Assembly: GCA_026874595.1 (NCBI GenBank)
Contig: CM049308.1
Location: 1,141,001 to 1,205,000 of the forward strand
From: Sipunculus nudus
Lineage: Eukaryota > Annelida > Sipuncula > Golfingiida > Sipunculidae
DNA length: 64,000 nucleotides
Reading direction: 5' to 3'
Made by a program: the position numbers and the translations under genes. Below, in pieces: positions 45,072 through 57,385 of the stretch (positions within the stretch are counted from its first letter, which is position 1; every line of letters starts with the position of its first letter). Below the pieces are notes generated by a model, which saw only the letters and a list, made by a program, of their open reading frames with translations, did not search any database and was not told where the DNA came from.

Positions 45072-47612
45072 TAAGCAGGAACACACACTGTGCAAAAATT
45101 ATTGTAGGTGGCACCACCAGTCTTGTATATGACAAAGCTATTCAATAAGTATATATATATGCCCAAATTCAGGCTGATATATCAAATTCCTCTGTAGAAA
45201 TAAGCTGGCACATACACTGTGCAAAAATCATTGTAGGTGGTGACACCTGTCTTGTGAACGAGAAAGCCATCAAGGACACATAGACAGGTCAAAATATCAG
45301 GCCAATACATCAAACTTACCTTGAGTCTGATGCATTGGGCTGACGAGGCTTAGGTGAGAAAGGCAGTTGCTCCAAGTGAACTTGGACAAATTTGCTGGCT
45401 CAGGCTACTGCACTGAGTGAACTCATGACCTGCACCTGGCTAGACTGAGTGAAATTTTGACCTGTACCTGGCTGGACTGAGTGAACTCTGAACCTGTTGC
45501 ATAATCTGATACAGTTGGCACTCTGCCAAAGCTATAAATAGATCCAGACTGAACTTTGGTGCCAAATTTTATGCAGTAAGCAGTCTGCCAATGCTATAAA
45601 TAGAATGCAGCTATTGCACTGAGTGAACTCCTGACCCATACCTGGCTGCACTGAGTGAACTCTTGACCTGCTGCCTAATCTGATACAGTTGGCAGTCTGC
45701 CAAAGCTATAAATAGATCGAGACTGAACTCTAGCCTGTTGCCAAGTCTGAAATAGTGGCCACACCATTGCATAAGCTCATGCAGGGGCCCTGCCCTGAGG
45801 GGCATGACACCCATGAGGTGATCACATGGTGCCCATGAGGTGTTCACATGTCGCCCATGAGGTGATCACATGTCAGCCATGAGGTGATCACATGCCTTGT
45901 GCTTGGCTGCACTGATTGAACTCTTGACCTAAACCTGGCTGCACTGAATGAACTCTTGATCTGTTGCCAAATCTGAAAAGTTGGCAGTTTCTCAACCTAT
46001 TTAAAGATACAGACACAATCTTGGAGTGTTGGTGAATCTGTTTACACATATTGAAAGACTTTGGCTAAAAAGCTTTTTTTTCAAGCTGACATATTCATAA
46101 ACTTTTCATAAAAACATCTAGAATAATGAAAGATGCAGTTCTTTCATTGTTCAAGTAAACTTGAACAAAGGCCATCAAAGAATAATTTTTGTGCAATGTT
46201 ACAGAATTTATAATTGAAACAATAATTTTGTAGAAGAACAGTTTTGCAATCCTCAGTTTGAAATAGACATAATAATGGCCATAAGACTAACTTAAGCTTT
46301 CCTGATATGATTGAAAGAACCATGTCCTAGGATAATTCTTTTGAAAAATTGAACGATTCAACTTGACAGTTTCATCATAAACATTTTAAGCTGAAAAAGC
46401 GAAAATTATGAGGTTTTTGCCCATAATAAACCAGTCAATGTAGGTAGCACCACAAAATCTGCAACTTCAAATATGAGTCATGTGACCAACATTTGCACAA
46501 TACTTGGTAATGCTAGCTTCTGTCATTTCTGAGATTACTATGTCAGTATGCTTACTTGGCCAAATGACTGTTCAAATTCATGTAACTCCACTAAAATTCA
46601 TCAAATGCAAACCATTTGAACAAACTTGAGAGGGCTTGCCTCTGGGATCATTTCTGCAAAATATTGAACAATTTGGCTGGGCCGTTTACAAGAAGAAGAC
46701 TTTAAAATTTTTTTAAGCTTTTTCCCTATAAAATCTAAGTAAACGCAGATAGCAAAAAAATAAGCTGAATCCCACATCATTTGATATGTGACAGATTACT
46801 GCATAAAATCTGGGGATGGTAGCTCCTGCCATTCCTGAGAAATTATTGGTTAAAGTACAGATGACCAGTGACTCCCGTACAAAAAATGGTCAATGCAGGT
46901 GGTGCTACCAATACCTTAATTTCATATATGACTCATGTGACCAACACTGGCATAAAATTCGGTGATGATAGCTCCGTCTATTTCTGAGACTGTCATTTTA
47001 GTATGCTTTTTTGACAGATGACTAAGTTCAACTTCCTGTAACTCGGCAAAAATTCACCGAACTTCAACAATTCAAACAAGCTTGAGAGAGATGGTATAAA
47101 AGATTATTTTTTTTTAAATATTGAACAATTTGGCTTAACCTTTTTGGAGGAGAAGATTTTTTTAAAGGTTTTTTAACTTTTTCTCTATAAAATCTAAGAA
47201 AATGCAGAGTTTTTCAGATGGCTAATTTTTTGCATTAAATTTCATGATGCTAGCTCAAGTCGTTTTTGAAATAGTGTTATGGAGTAGGAAAGTGCATATT
47301 TGTGACTTAACACATATTTCAAGGAATATTTCACATTTCATATTTCACATATACAAGCTCAGTTTCAGGCATGTCAGACTAAACAATTAATGACTTCTCA
47401 TAATTGATGACACCCGACAACCAGTCATCTGGTCACACACATATAGGCTTCTCTCCCAGTTTAATCAGAGAACAGTACACCAAACCATTATAAGGTCTAT
47501 TTTAAGTCTGTACAAACAGAAATAGTGTCACAGAATGACTTATGTGTTTAGTCTTTATGAGGGAATGGTAGAACACAATTAAAACATGTTATTTTATGAG
47601 ACTCCACATGTG

Positions 47613-47619
47613 TATATAA
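47613..47619 (+). promoter_or_regulatory. LARD LTR TATA box
   Basis: TATATAA within atgtgTATATAAgcac. It lies about 340 bp upstream of the AATAAA of the same LTR. Confidence 0.55.
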
Positions 47620-47960
47620 GCACTGTCCTCCAAATAGGACTTGTAGGTCAGTCTATAACTGGATGTATGTCAGGTCAGACTTGGGATTTTCCATAGCACT
47701 TTTGTCAAATCAGATCTCACGAAAGATAGGAAAAACACTTATAACTCTGATGTAATTGTGACCTACTTTGAGTCATCCAATAAGGTTTAGCTTTTATGAC
47801 GAAATGCAGAAATATGGATATGTATGTATCATATGTCACGTGAAAGCTTTGTAACAAAACTATCTGTAGTGCGCACAGAGAGTCAGAGAGAGAGAGAGGG
47901 ACCATGTCTAGCTGGGCACTGCAGGGCCTCAGCAAAGACTGGCCCAGACTCTGTCCTGTG

Positions 47961-47966
47961 AATAAA
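47961..47966 (+). promoter_or_regulatory. LARD LTR polyadenylation signal
   Basis: AATAAA within cctgtgAATAAAggcttc; present in both LTRs. Confidence 0.55.
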
Positions 47967-48060
47967 GGCTTCTGTCATCAAACTGGTCTTGGAACATTGT
48001 CTGCCAGCACATCAGAAGCTGTATGTGATACAGTGTGGGGACATACCCAACCCCACATCT

Positions 48061-48140
48061 GTATCATTATGGTGGAGACCGGGTCCCGTATCATTATGGT
48101 GGAGACCGGGTCCTGTATCATTATGGTTGATGAACCGGGA
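48061..48140 (+). repeat. Triplicated LTR-end/primer-site junction of the LARD
   Basis: GTATCATTATGGTGGAGACC, covering the last six LTR bases and the presumed primer site (TGGTGGAGACCGGG), is repeated at 27-bp spacing: twice well conserved and a third time diverged. The tRNA is not identified. Confidence 0.75.
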
Positions 48141-50945
48141 TTCACTTCCAGCACATCAGCACCAGAAAAACCGACAATGCTGCCAGCTAGAGTGAAGAAT
48201 GAAGATCCCCTCTCACAACCACAGGTGCCATTGACTGGTCTCCCTTCTCACAACTGCATTGGAACTTCAACCCAGGTACCGGATCCCAGCCTAACATAAA
48301 GAATGTCATCTCTGCTGCTGAAGGTATCAAACTTTGCTAAGAACTCTCTCTTCAAACTTTAACTTGGCTGCAGTTTTCTCAGTGCTCTGCTTGAGAAGAT
48401 CAAAGACTCTCTCTGTATCTTTAAACCAAAAGGACACTGTAATCAGCATATTGCTTTAACAGTGACTTTAAGTTGCAAAAACGATTTTTTTCACTTCAAA
48501 AAGTGCTGTGAAATCTCAACCTGAGATCATCATTGTTTCGGACCAGCCACACAAAAAAAAATCAATATCGGGACAAGCCAGCTTTGGGCCTATGTCAACA
48601 ATAATACTGGCCATACCACGTGCACTGTGTTTTGTGTGACAACAAGTTCCTTGCTATGTTCCTGCAACTACTAGAAGCAGATTTGCTGTTCTACCGCTAT
48701 CTTCTGCATCACCTCCCATACCATGACTCTAGGAAAAAATGAAGCCAAACAAACCAGCAGAGAAGACAACAGAAGACCCAAAGAAGACAAGATTTACTGA
48801 GGTAAAGAAAAACAAAACCAGAGACTCTGAATTTTACATGCCCAATGTAAATTTGGGGCATTTCAGAATATTTTGCATGTATATGTTGTAATACAAAGAA
48901 AAATATATATATATGTGTGTAGTAATCTATAACTTTCTCTTTTTGATGTGTCATAATTGTAAAATGATATAATTTATAGTGTGTCTATCTTATTGATATG
49001 GTTAGGAATAATTGTTACAAAAACCACATTAAACAGTGTAGAACTGTCAATGTTAGATTTGATACAGTAATGTCTATCTCAGACGTTAATATGCATTGTC
49101 ACAAATGACTGTATTGATTTACATACAACAATTCCTAGAGTAGAGCAATATGCAAAACCATCAGCATGTTAGCATTCATTTATATTGAGATTTTCTCATG
49201 TGTTGTTCCATACCAAATCAATGGTTATCATAATGCTCTCTTGGCTATAAATTTAATGGAATGGTAGCACATTGTGTCAACAAAGCACAATGCGATGCTT
49301 ATTTTCAATTGTTACAGTTTGGTCCTAAAACACGGGTTCATGGGAAGCCCTCCAAATATAGGGAATTGGACAAACTGGGGAGTGTGATGACTCCAAAAAT
49401 CAATAATGCACTGACCTGTGGTCACATTATTGCCTCAAATAAGGGTCTGATATGGTTAACCTCCTTAATAGCTGGACATGCCAGGCAAGAAATGTAGGTT
49501 AGCACAGGAATTCTTCTCATAGGAATTCACATTTACGCGTACTATGACAGACATGTTTCATGAGCAAATGCATTCTGGTCATGCATTCATGATACTGTTA
49601 ACCCATAAACCAAAATGTGGAGTGACAAGGATTTCGCTCATTAACATTATTCTTTTAATTTATATCATCCCTCTACAGATGTATGTTTGATCTTACATAA
49701 TTAAGTGCACTCAATTACCATCAAAATCCATATGGTCTAGATCAATAAGTGCAACTGTCAGAGATTTATTTTCATTATCATCACATTTTCACACATATTT
49801 CGCCTTGCTCCTGCACAGAAAATGGGTAATAAATGGGAATATATGTACAACATTCCTCTATCGTTAGGAATGACCTCATTCTGTCATGTACTTATACACT
49901 GGTAAGGTACACCAGTTGTGTTATGCTAAAGGATTAGCAAATCAACCTTCCATTATTCACAAGTCAACTTGTCCCAATGGCAAGTATGAAAGCCAAGATG
50001 TATTTTGAATCATTGGTACTGATCAACACACAGAGCAGATTGTCATGTACCTATGTATATGTTAAACTCTTAGGCACAAGAGTATATAAACTTTGTCAGA
50101 TTAGGAATTCATGATCACTTTTTCCATAGGAATTATATGTTTAGCTACAGGCATTGCTAATTCACTTGTTATAATTGGTAATGCATATTGCTGTTCGACA
50201 GAACATCTTTATGTAACATCACTTACTCTATGTTCAAAGGGTTCACATACTTTGACTTATTCCATTGCTTACACTGTATGCATTGTACTTGTATAATCTG
50301 TGTATGATGTTATCATCATGTCTATTAAGATATTTATTTCTTAATTCTATTTAGATGCTGTCATACTTATATAATCTGATGTTGTCATCTTCGGATGTCA
50401 AATAATGTCATCATGGTTGCAATGTTGTTCCTGATTTTATTACAAATCAGCATTTTATCTTCTAGATAATGTTTAGGATTGTCAATTCACAAAAAAAAGA
50501 TTGTCTTTAGAACATGTATGTATAGCTATAGACTTATATATGTAGTTTCTCAGCTTATTTAGCTATTGCTTAGGCATTGTTGTTGTCCTTCTACAAATTT
50601 AAAACATACAGTACCTTATTCCTTACACCGTTACATCTGGAAATGTGACATGATCATGTAATTCACATCTATATTGATCTGTGTAATTCCATCACAACCT
50701 ACATCAGTGATGTAATACTTTACTCTCTACAGACATATATCCATCACATTTTCACTAATGCCAGCTAGTTCTATTCACATTATGGCTACTGTTCTTGCAG
50801 TTAATGCAGACTTAAGCTGTATATCTTGATCTTTACACATTATGTATTTCTGTCATCTGTATCCCAGTTATATTTCTTGCAATAACTAAATTTTCTCCGA
50901 CTTTGCCAATGAGGCCGTAGCCTCATTCTGAATACCAGAGGGATA
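48141..50945 (+). other. LARD internal non-coding region
   Basis: No gag or pol motif and no long ORF. It ends ccagagggata before the 3' LTR, a weak polypurine tract. Confidence 0.7.
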
Positions 50946-51739
50946 TGTTATGGAGTAGGAAAGTGCATATTTGTGACTTAACACATATTTCAAGGAATAT
51001 TTCACATTTCATATTTCACATATACAAGCTCAGTTTCAGGCATGTCAGACTAAACAATTAATGACTTCTCATAATTGATGACACCCGACAACCAGTCATC
51101 TGGTCACACACATATAGGCTTCTCTCCCAGTTTAATCAGAGAACAGTACACCAAACCATTATAAGGTCTATTTTAAGTCTGTACAAACAGAAATAGTGTC
51201 ACAGAATGACTTATGTGTTTAGTCTTTATGAGGGAATGGTAGAACACAATTAAAACATGTTATTTTATGAGACTCCACATGTGTATATAAGCACTGTCCT
51301 CCAAATAGGACTTGTAGGTCAGTCTATAACTGGATGTATGTCAGGTCAGACTTGGGATTTTCCATAGCACTTTTGTCAAATCAGATCTCACGAAAGATAG
51401 GAAAAACACTTATAACTCTGATGTAATTGTGACCTACTTTGAGTCATCCAATAAGGTTTAGCTTTTATGACGAAATGCAGAAATATGGATATGTATGTAT
51501 CATATGTCACGTGAAAGCTTTGTAACAAAACTATCTGTAGTGCGCACAGAGAGTCAGAGAGAGAGAGAGGGACCATGTCTAGCTGGGCACTGCAGGGCCT
51601 CAGCAAAGACTGGCCCAGACTCTGTCCTGTGAATAAAGGCTTCTGTCATCAAACTGGTCTTGGAACATTGTCTGCCACGCGCATCAGCAACTGCTTGTGA
51701 TACAGTGTGGGGGCATCCCCATACCCCACATCTGTATCA
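50946..51739 (+). repeat. LARD 3' LTR
   Basis: 794 bp copy of 47275-48066, differing mostly at its 3' end. Confidence 0.9.
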
Positions 51740-51806
51740 ATAGTATGGGTTAACGTACAGACGGTGGACACCGCCACACCATCGCATTAGCTCACAGGTT
51801 CGCTAA

Positions 51807-52078
51807 AAAGCCCACCCTAAAAATGCAGACCCAGACAAAAGCCCACCCTTGACTAAAATATAAAATTAAATGACTTTACAATGTTTTTCTAAAGATTTTA
51901 AAGTACTACTGTATCATTTATATAAGATTTTTATACTAATGGCAAGTATTATATTTGTTTATGATTTTTTTTATTGCATAACTTTAGCTGTGGAGACCCC
52001 CATCAGAAACCAGCTAGTTAATTAGCCTGATTTTTTGTTCAGGAGTTTCGTGTCAATTTTTATTAATACAATATAATA

Positions 52079-52125
<47 letters not shown>

Positions 52126-52621
52126 TATAGATATATAGATATAGATATAAAAAATATAACACATATATGTACACTTATATATACTGGCCAAAATGTTGTA
52201 TGTTTAGACTGTTCAGTACTGCAGGCTTATACTTTTGGCCAGTCTCAAATATTACATAACATGGCCCTGAGTATAGAGCACCAGCATGATTACCTGTGAC
52301 TTAATATAAGCTGCATCTGGCTTTGTTACTGGCTTGAATTAGCTTTACACAACCTACAAAGCCTGAGGTGTTCTCCTCATGGATCCGCCAAAGACCAATG
52401 GCTGGTTTAGAGCACTACATGGGCAAACACTGCATGCAACAAGCCATGCTCTTTTGATATCTATCTCTTTGTACACCTGTATAACAGCTGGAGTCCCTCT
52501 GTAGTTCCATGGAAAGTCTCATTCTATATCTCAATGGAAGTACCATACCCTTCCCCCTTTACAGCTAATTAGCTTAGCATTACTTAACAGGATTAACCTG
52601 ACCACTGACCATATCTTTGTA
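51807..52621. other. AT-rich spacer with (TA)n/(GATATA)n microsatellite
   Basis: The TA run at 52081-52123 passes into GATATA repeats up to about 52151. No gene is seen. Confidence 0.6.
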
Positions 52622-55600
52622 AACAAGAGACCCAGGGGTCTAATGTTCACTCTGTGAATTACTGTGCAATTTTGCAAGTGATTAAAAAAAAACAAGACAA
52701 CCATAGGTCACGCGCTTGCCGGAAACACTCTGACCCAGATTGGAAGACAGATAATGAGAGCATGTAATAAAGAAGACAAAGAGGAAACGATGAGCCATTG
52801 TTTGTAAAGTTTGGACCAATATTATGATGGAAATAATAATCTGACGTGTTTTCATGACTTTGACCTATTTAAAAATAGATATACAGCTTCAAGAATTCGT
52901 TCCAATATACGATAGGTGAAAGTTGCAAAGTGATTCCTGGTAAACTGTGGCCTATAGAATGCTATTATAACAAAGGCAAGAACCAGCAAGAAGGCAACAT
53001 TTAGGACAACTTAAAAACAGACAGACATATTGACAAAGTGACACAAAGTTAAGATCAGTTGACTAGACTTAGTTATGTAGAAGACGAAGGTGAAAAAATG
53101 AGCCAAAGTTTGTGAAGATAGGACCAGAATGGACAAAGTTATGAGAAAAATAACATTTTGAAGTGTTTTGAAGTGACCGACATACTGACAAAGCGGCACA
53201 AAGTAGAGACAAAAAGACTTAACTATGTTATGAAGAAGACAGAGGAAAAAAATAAGCTACAGTTTATGAAATTTAGGTTTAAAGTCTCAGAGATATGGGC
53301 AAAAAATGATATGTTCTAGTGTTTCAGGTGCAGTGCCCCCTAGCGGGTATTTTCCGAAACTGAAAAATCACTTTCGAGAGATTAGTGTAGGACTTAAGAT
53401 GTATCAGTTTCAAAAGGATTCCTGCAAAACTGTGGCCTGTAGAATGCTATATGTTAGACACAAGAACAAGCAAGAAGGCGAAATTGATGACACCTGACAG
53501 ATAGACAGACATACTGTCAAAGTGACACAAAGCTGAGGCCAGACGACTTGACCTAGTTATGGAGAAGACTCAGGGGAAGAAATTAAGCTATAGTTTATGT
53601 AATTCAGGTGTATAGTTTCAGAGATATTGCCAACAAAATTATACTTTGATGAAGTTTAAGTGCAGCGCCCCCTAGAGGCCATATCCCGAAAATGAAAAAT
53701 CAATTTTGAGATATTAGTGTAAGACATAAGATTCACCAATTTCAAAAGGATTCTTGCAAAACTATGGCCTGTAGAATGCTATATGTAAGACAGAAGCACC
53801 AGCAAGAAGGTGAAATTGAGGTCAACTGACAGACAGACAGACATACTGACAAAGTGACACAAATTTGAGCAAAGATGACAAGACCATGTTATGGAGAAGA
53901 CACAGAGGAAGAAAATGAACCTAAGTTTGTGAAGATAGGACCAATATTTACAAAGTTATGATGAAAAAAAAATTTCGACGTTTTTCGATGACCTTGACCT
54001 TTAACTTATGCCTACCGAAAACAATAGGCTACCAGGACTTTTGACTTTCAATCAACCCTGAAAGTTTCAGATCGATTGCTAAAAAATTGTGGCCAGGAGA
54101 GTACTGACAAACAAACACACAAACAAACATCGTGACAAACAGACATACGCAACTGACCAACATGCTTGCCGAAATCGAAGATTTCCGGCAAGCAATGAAT
54201 GTGAAAATACCATTCATTCCTTTCCAAGTAGACATTGTCCTGTTGCACAAGGTAGGTGGTGCCACCTATCTGGTTTATGAGAAAACTTTCCAAGATGACT
54301 ACACATGCCTAATTTCAGACCAATACTCCTGAGATATGAGCAATTTTCACCCAAAGCAAATGTATGAATGGACACCACAGGAAAATTATTGCAGATGGCG
54401 CCACCAGTCTTGTTTACGAGATGGAGGAGACGAAGATCTATGGACATGCACAATTTTAACCCAATACACTGAACAAACACTAAGACGATCAGATGGCAAA
54501 TGCAAAGTTGGACACTCCCCAAAAAGTATTGTAGGTGGCGCCACCTGTCTGGTTAACGAGAAAACTTTCCTAGATGGATAGACATGACATATTTCAGATC
54601 AATACATTGAACCACTTCTGAGATATGAGCAATTTTCACCCACAGCAAATGTACCAGGGATGCCATGGGAAAACGATTGCAGATGGCATCATCAGTCTTG
54701 AGTGCAAGTCTGAGGAGTCCAAGATCTATGAATATGCAAAATTTCAGCTAAATACGTTGAACCACTCCTGACATTGAGGGTTGTTATATAAAAGAAACCC
54801 AGGTTTGTACTGCACAGAAAGGTTCTCCATCATTGTTACCTACAACTACATAGGTGAGGGAACAAGTATGCCAGGTTTTGGAAAGATCAGTCCAAGGGTC
54901 CTAGAGTAGACTGTTTTTTTGGATTATAACAAATAAATACTTAATGACATATTTTGGATAAAAGCAGAAAACACCATTACAGCCTGCTGAAAGTAGCTAA
55001 ACAGGTGGCACCACATGGAGGTCAAAATCATTAAGCAGTCACATGATCAATATTCCTGTGAAATTTGGAACTGAAGGCTGCAGCAGTTCCTAAGATATTT
55101 GGTAACAGACAATACATCATGTATAGAAACACATCAAGTTCCATAGATATGCCATCTTGAAAATCACTTGACTGAATTTATACTCAAATTATTCCTCTTC
55201 CTCTAAGGAACTGTTAACTATGATATAAAAGCCAAAGTATTTATACTTTATGACATATCTTGGAAAAAGCAGAAAAGACCATTACAACCTGTGGAAAGTA
55301 GGTCAACACAGGTGGCGCCACCTGCAGGTCAAATTATTTAGCAGTCACATGATGCAATTCCTAAGAGAGTTAGTAATAGACAATACATCATGTATAGAAA
55401 CACATCAAGCTGTCAAATTTTGCAATCGACACAGTTCCATAAAGAGGCCATCTTGAAAATGAATTTACTGAATTTATACTAACATTATTCCATTTCCTCT
55501 AAGGAACTGTTGACTATAATATGAAGGCCAAAATATTATTACTTTCTGACTTATCTTGAAAGAAGTGGAAAGGAACATTTTGTCCCACAGAAAGTAGGTC

Positions 55601-56432
55601 AACACAGCTGGCGCCACCTGGAGGTCAAAATCATCTTGCAGTCACATGATCAATATTCCTGTGAAATTTGAAACTGAAGGCTGCAGCAGTTCCTAAGATA
55701 TTTGGTAACAGACAATACATCCTGTATGGAAACACATCAAGCTGTCAAATTTTGCAATCGACACAGTTCCATAAAGAGGCCATCTTGAAAATGAATTTAC
55801 TGAATTTATACTAAAATTATTCCATTTCCTCTAAGCAACTGCTGACTATGATATGAAGGCCAAAATATTAATACTTTGTGACTTATCTTGAAAGAAGTGG
55901 AAAAGATCATTTTTTCCCGCAGAAAGTAGGTCAACACAGGTGGCGCCACCTGGAGGTCAAAATCATTTAGCAGTCACATGATCAAACTTCCTGTGAAATT
56001 TGAAACTGAAGGCTGCAGCAGTTCCTAAGATATTTGGTAACAGACAATACATCCTGTATGGAAACACATCAAGTTGCTAAATTTTGCAACCCACACAATT
56101 TGAAGTTCCGTAGCTACGCCATCTTGAATATGACTTGACTGAATTTATACTCAAATTATTCCCCTTCCTCTAAGCAACTGCTGACTATGATATGAAGGCC
56201 AAAATATTAATACTTTATGACTTATCTTGAAAGAAGTTGAAAAGACCATTTCATCCCACAGAAAGTAGGTCAACATAGGTGGCACCACCAAAGCTTATTT
56301 TTGCATGTCCATCCCATGATCAGTAATTCTGCAAAGTTTAATGAAGGTAGCTGCTGTGGCTGTTGAGATATTTGGTAACAGACGGTGGACGGCGGATGCT
56401 GCGCCATGGCATAAGTTCACAGAGTGAACTAA
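52622..56432 (-). mobile_element. Helentron-like repeat, copy A5 (diverged subfamily)
   Basis: Minus strand: 5' end TTAGTTCACTCTGTGAACTT (56432). Inverted subterminal TTCACAGAGTGAACATTAG, hairpin GACCCCTGGGTC and TTGTT at 52622. Same plan as A1-A4 with a different terminal sequence. It is 3.8 kb, with no ORF of note. The left half has modules with cagacagacatactgacaaa (about 53030, 53510 and 53850). The right half has modules of about 300 bp with GGTGGCGCCACC. Confidence 0.6.
54930..56340. repeat. About 300-bp tandem modules in A5
   Basis: The stretch 'cattacaacctg..aaagtaggtcaacacaggtggc' recurs near 54985, 55290, 55590, 55920 and 56265. Unit length varies from about 294 to 350 bp. Two units have perfect GGTGGCGCCACC (55311, 55939). 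Confidence 0.75.
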
Positions 56433-57312
56433 ATATAAGGTGTGAAATGTCAGCCAATACTATCCTCAAGCTAGAGCAGCTAGTGGCTCTGGGCATATAT
56501 ACTTGATAGAAATGGATTTCTTTATCCTTGAGTTTTTTTATCTCAGTATATATGCATGTACATAGAAGACACAGCCGTAGGGCTGTGTCTTTTTATTTTC
56601 CCCAGTAAAATGTTAAATCTGACCATTTAAGTTATGATAAGGTGTGATATGTTGTTTTATGCATTTAAGCCATGTATGCTACTGAACATATATATTACTA
56701 TGCATAGTCCAGATGTTGTACAAAGGTATCTGTTTATGCTCATATACTAATGATTTGCTCAGGAGGTGACTGACAGGAAAAATGTTACCTGGCTTACTAT
56801 TACTACTCATTTTTGCAGTACCAATTACACAAACTTACAAGTTTAGCTAAGAACTATAATAGTGAGCACTTCACCATGGTCTTTAATAAAGTTATAATGA
56901 ATATACTAAATATGATAGAAATTAAATTTAAAATGCTGATTTTATTTATTCCTCTTATTTCATCTCAAAATGTGCACACACAGAATCCACCTAGCTTCCA
57001 TTTAATACATCTAGTTATCTACTACCTAAGTATGCTTTGATGGCCGTCAGAAGTCCCATCAGCCGCTTTCTTCGCTCTTAATTATGTTTTTATCAGTGTT
57101 GAACATGGAAACATTAACTGTAACTGTTTAAAATTGGAAAATACAAAAGTAATCAATGTAATCATATCTAATTGTCATGATTATGATTACATTGGGAGAG
57201 TAATTGATTGCGATAATAATTACTTTCTTTTTAAAATAAATATAATTGATTACAATTACTTAATAAAAAATGTAATTGATTACAATTACTGATTAAAATT
57301 ACCCAATGTCTG
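56433..57312. other. AT-rich stretch ending in the hAT-like right terminus
   Basis: No gene is supported. From 57170 the repeated gtaattgattacaattac-type sequence leads to the terminus at 57312. Confidence 0.5.
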
Positions 57313-57385
57313 CCTCTTACCAATATCTATACACATGTAACGTTTGATAAAGATCTGTGTAATATTTTTTAGTTATCTAGATCTC

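Larger units (their letters stand above)
47275..48066 (+). repeat. LARD 5' LTR
   Basis: 792 bp. It appears identical to the 3' LTR over the first ~730 bp, then about ten differences fall in the last ~60 bp. ORFs that cross it (for example 47904-48299) have no recognisable content. Confidence 0.9.
47275..51739 (+). mobile_element. Non-coding LTR retrotransposon (LARD type)
   Basis: 4465 bp with LTRs of 792 and 794 bp (TGTTATGGAG..CTGTATCA), flanked by the 4-bp duplication ATAG at 47271-47274 and 51740-51743. It is inserted in A4; A1 has the uninterrupted site at about 502-512. The internal 2.9 kb has no gag or pol motif in any frame. It fits a large non-autonomous element mobilised by enzymes from elsewhere. 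Orientation comes from TATA and AATAAA in the LTR. Confidence 0.85.
43564..51806 (-). mobile_element. Helentron-like repeat, copy A4 (interrupted)
   Basis: The inverted paralog of A1. 5' end TTAGCGAACCTGTGAGCTAATGCG at 51806, 3' hairpin GGCCTGTAGGCC and TTGTT at 43564. It is interrupted by Helitron B2 (43842-45071) and the LARD (47275-51739). Without these it is about 2.5 kb. Order and orientation of blocks match A1 throughout. Confidence 0.65.
43199..57312. mobile_element. hAT-like insertion, itself broken up by later insertions
   Basis: The left end is CAGACATGGGGTGATTAC (43199). The right end is the inverted CAGACATTGGGTAATT (ending 57312). The 8-bp flanks ACTCTTAC (43191-43198) and CCTCTTAC (57313-57320) agree at 7 of 8 positions, the size used by hAT transposons. 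Both ends are followed by aattgtaatcaattac-type sequence. The interior holds A4 and A5 and no transposase, so the original was probably a MITE. Inferred from end matching and the continuity of Helitron B3 outside it. Confidence 0.55.

Noticed and set aside
47717-47935. 72-aa minus-strand ORF found identically again at 51388-51606
   Set aside because: Both lie in the two LTR copies of the LARD; the identity reflects the LTR duplication, not a gene family.
47904-48299. 131-aa ORF across the LARD LTR end
   Set aside because: It starts in the LTR, crosses the triplicated primer-site repeats, and has no recognisable domain.
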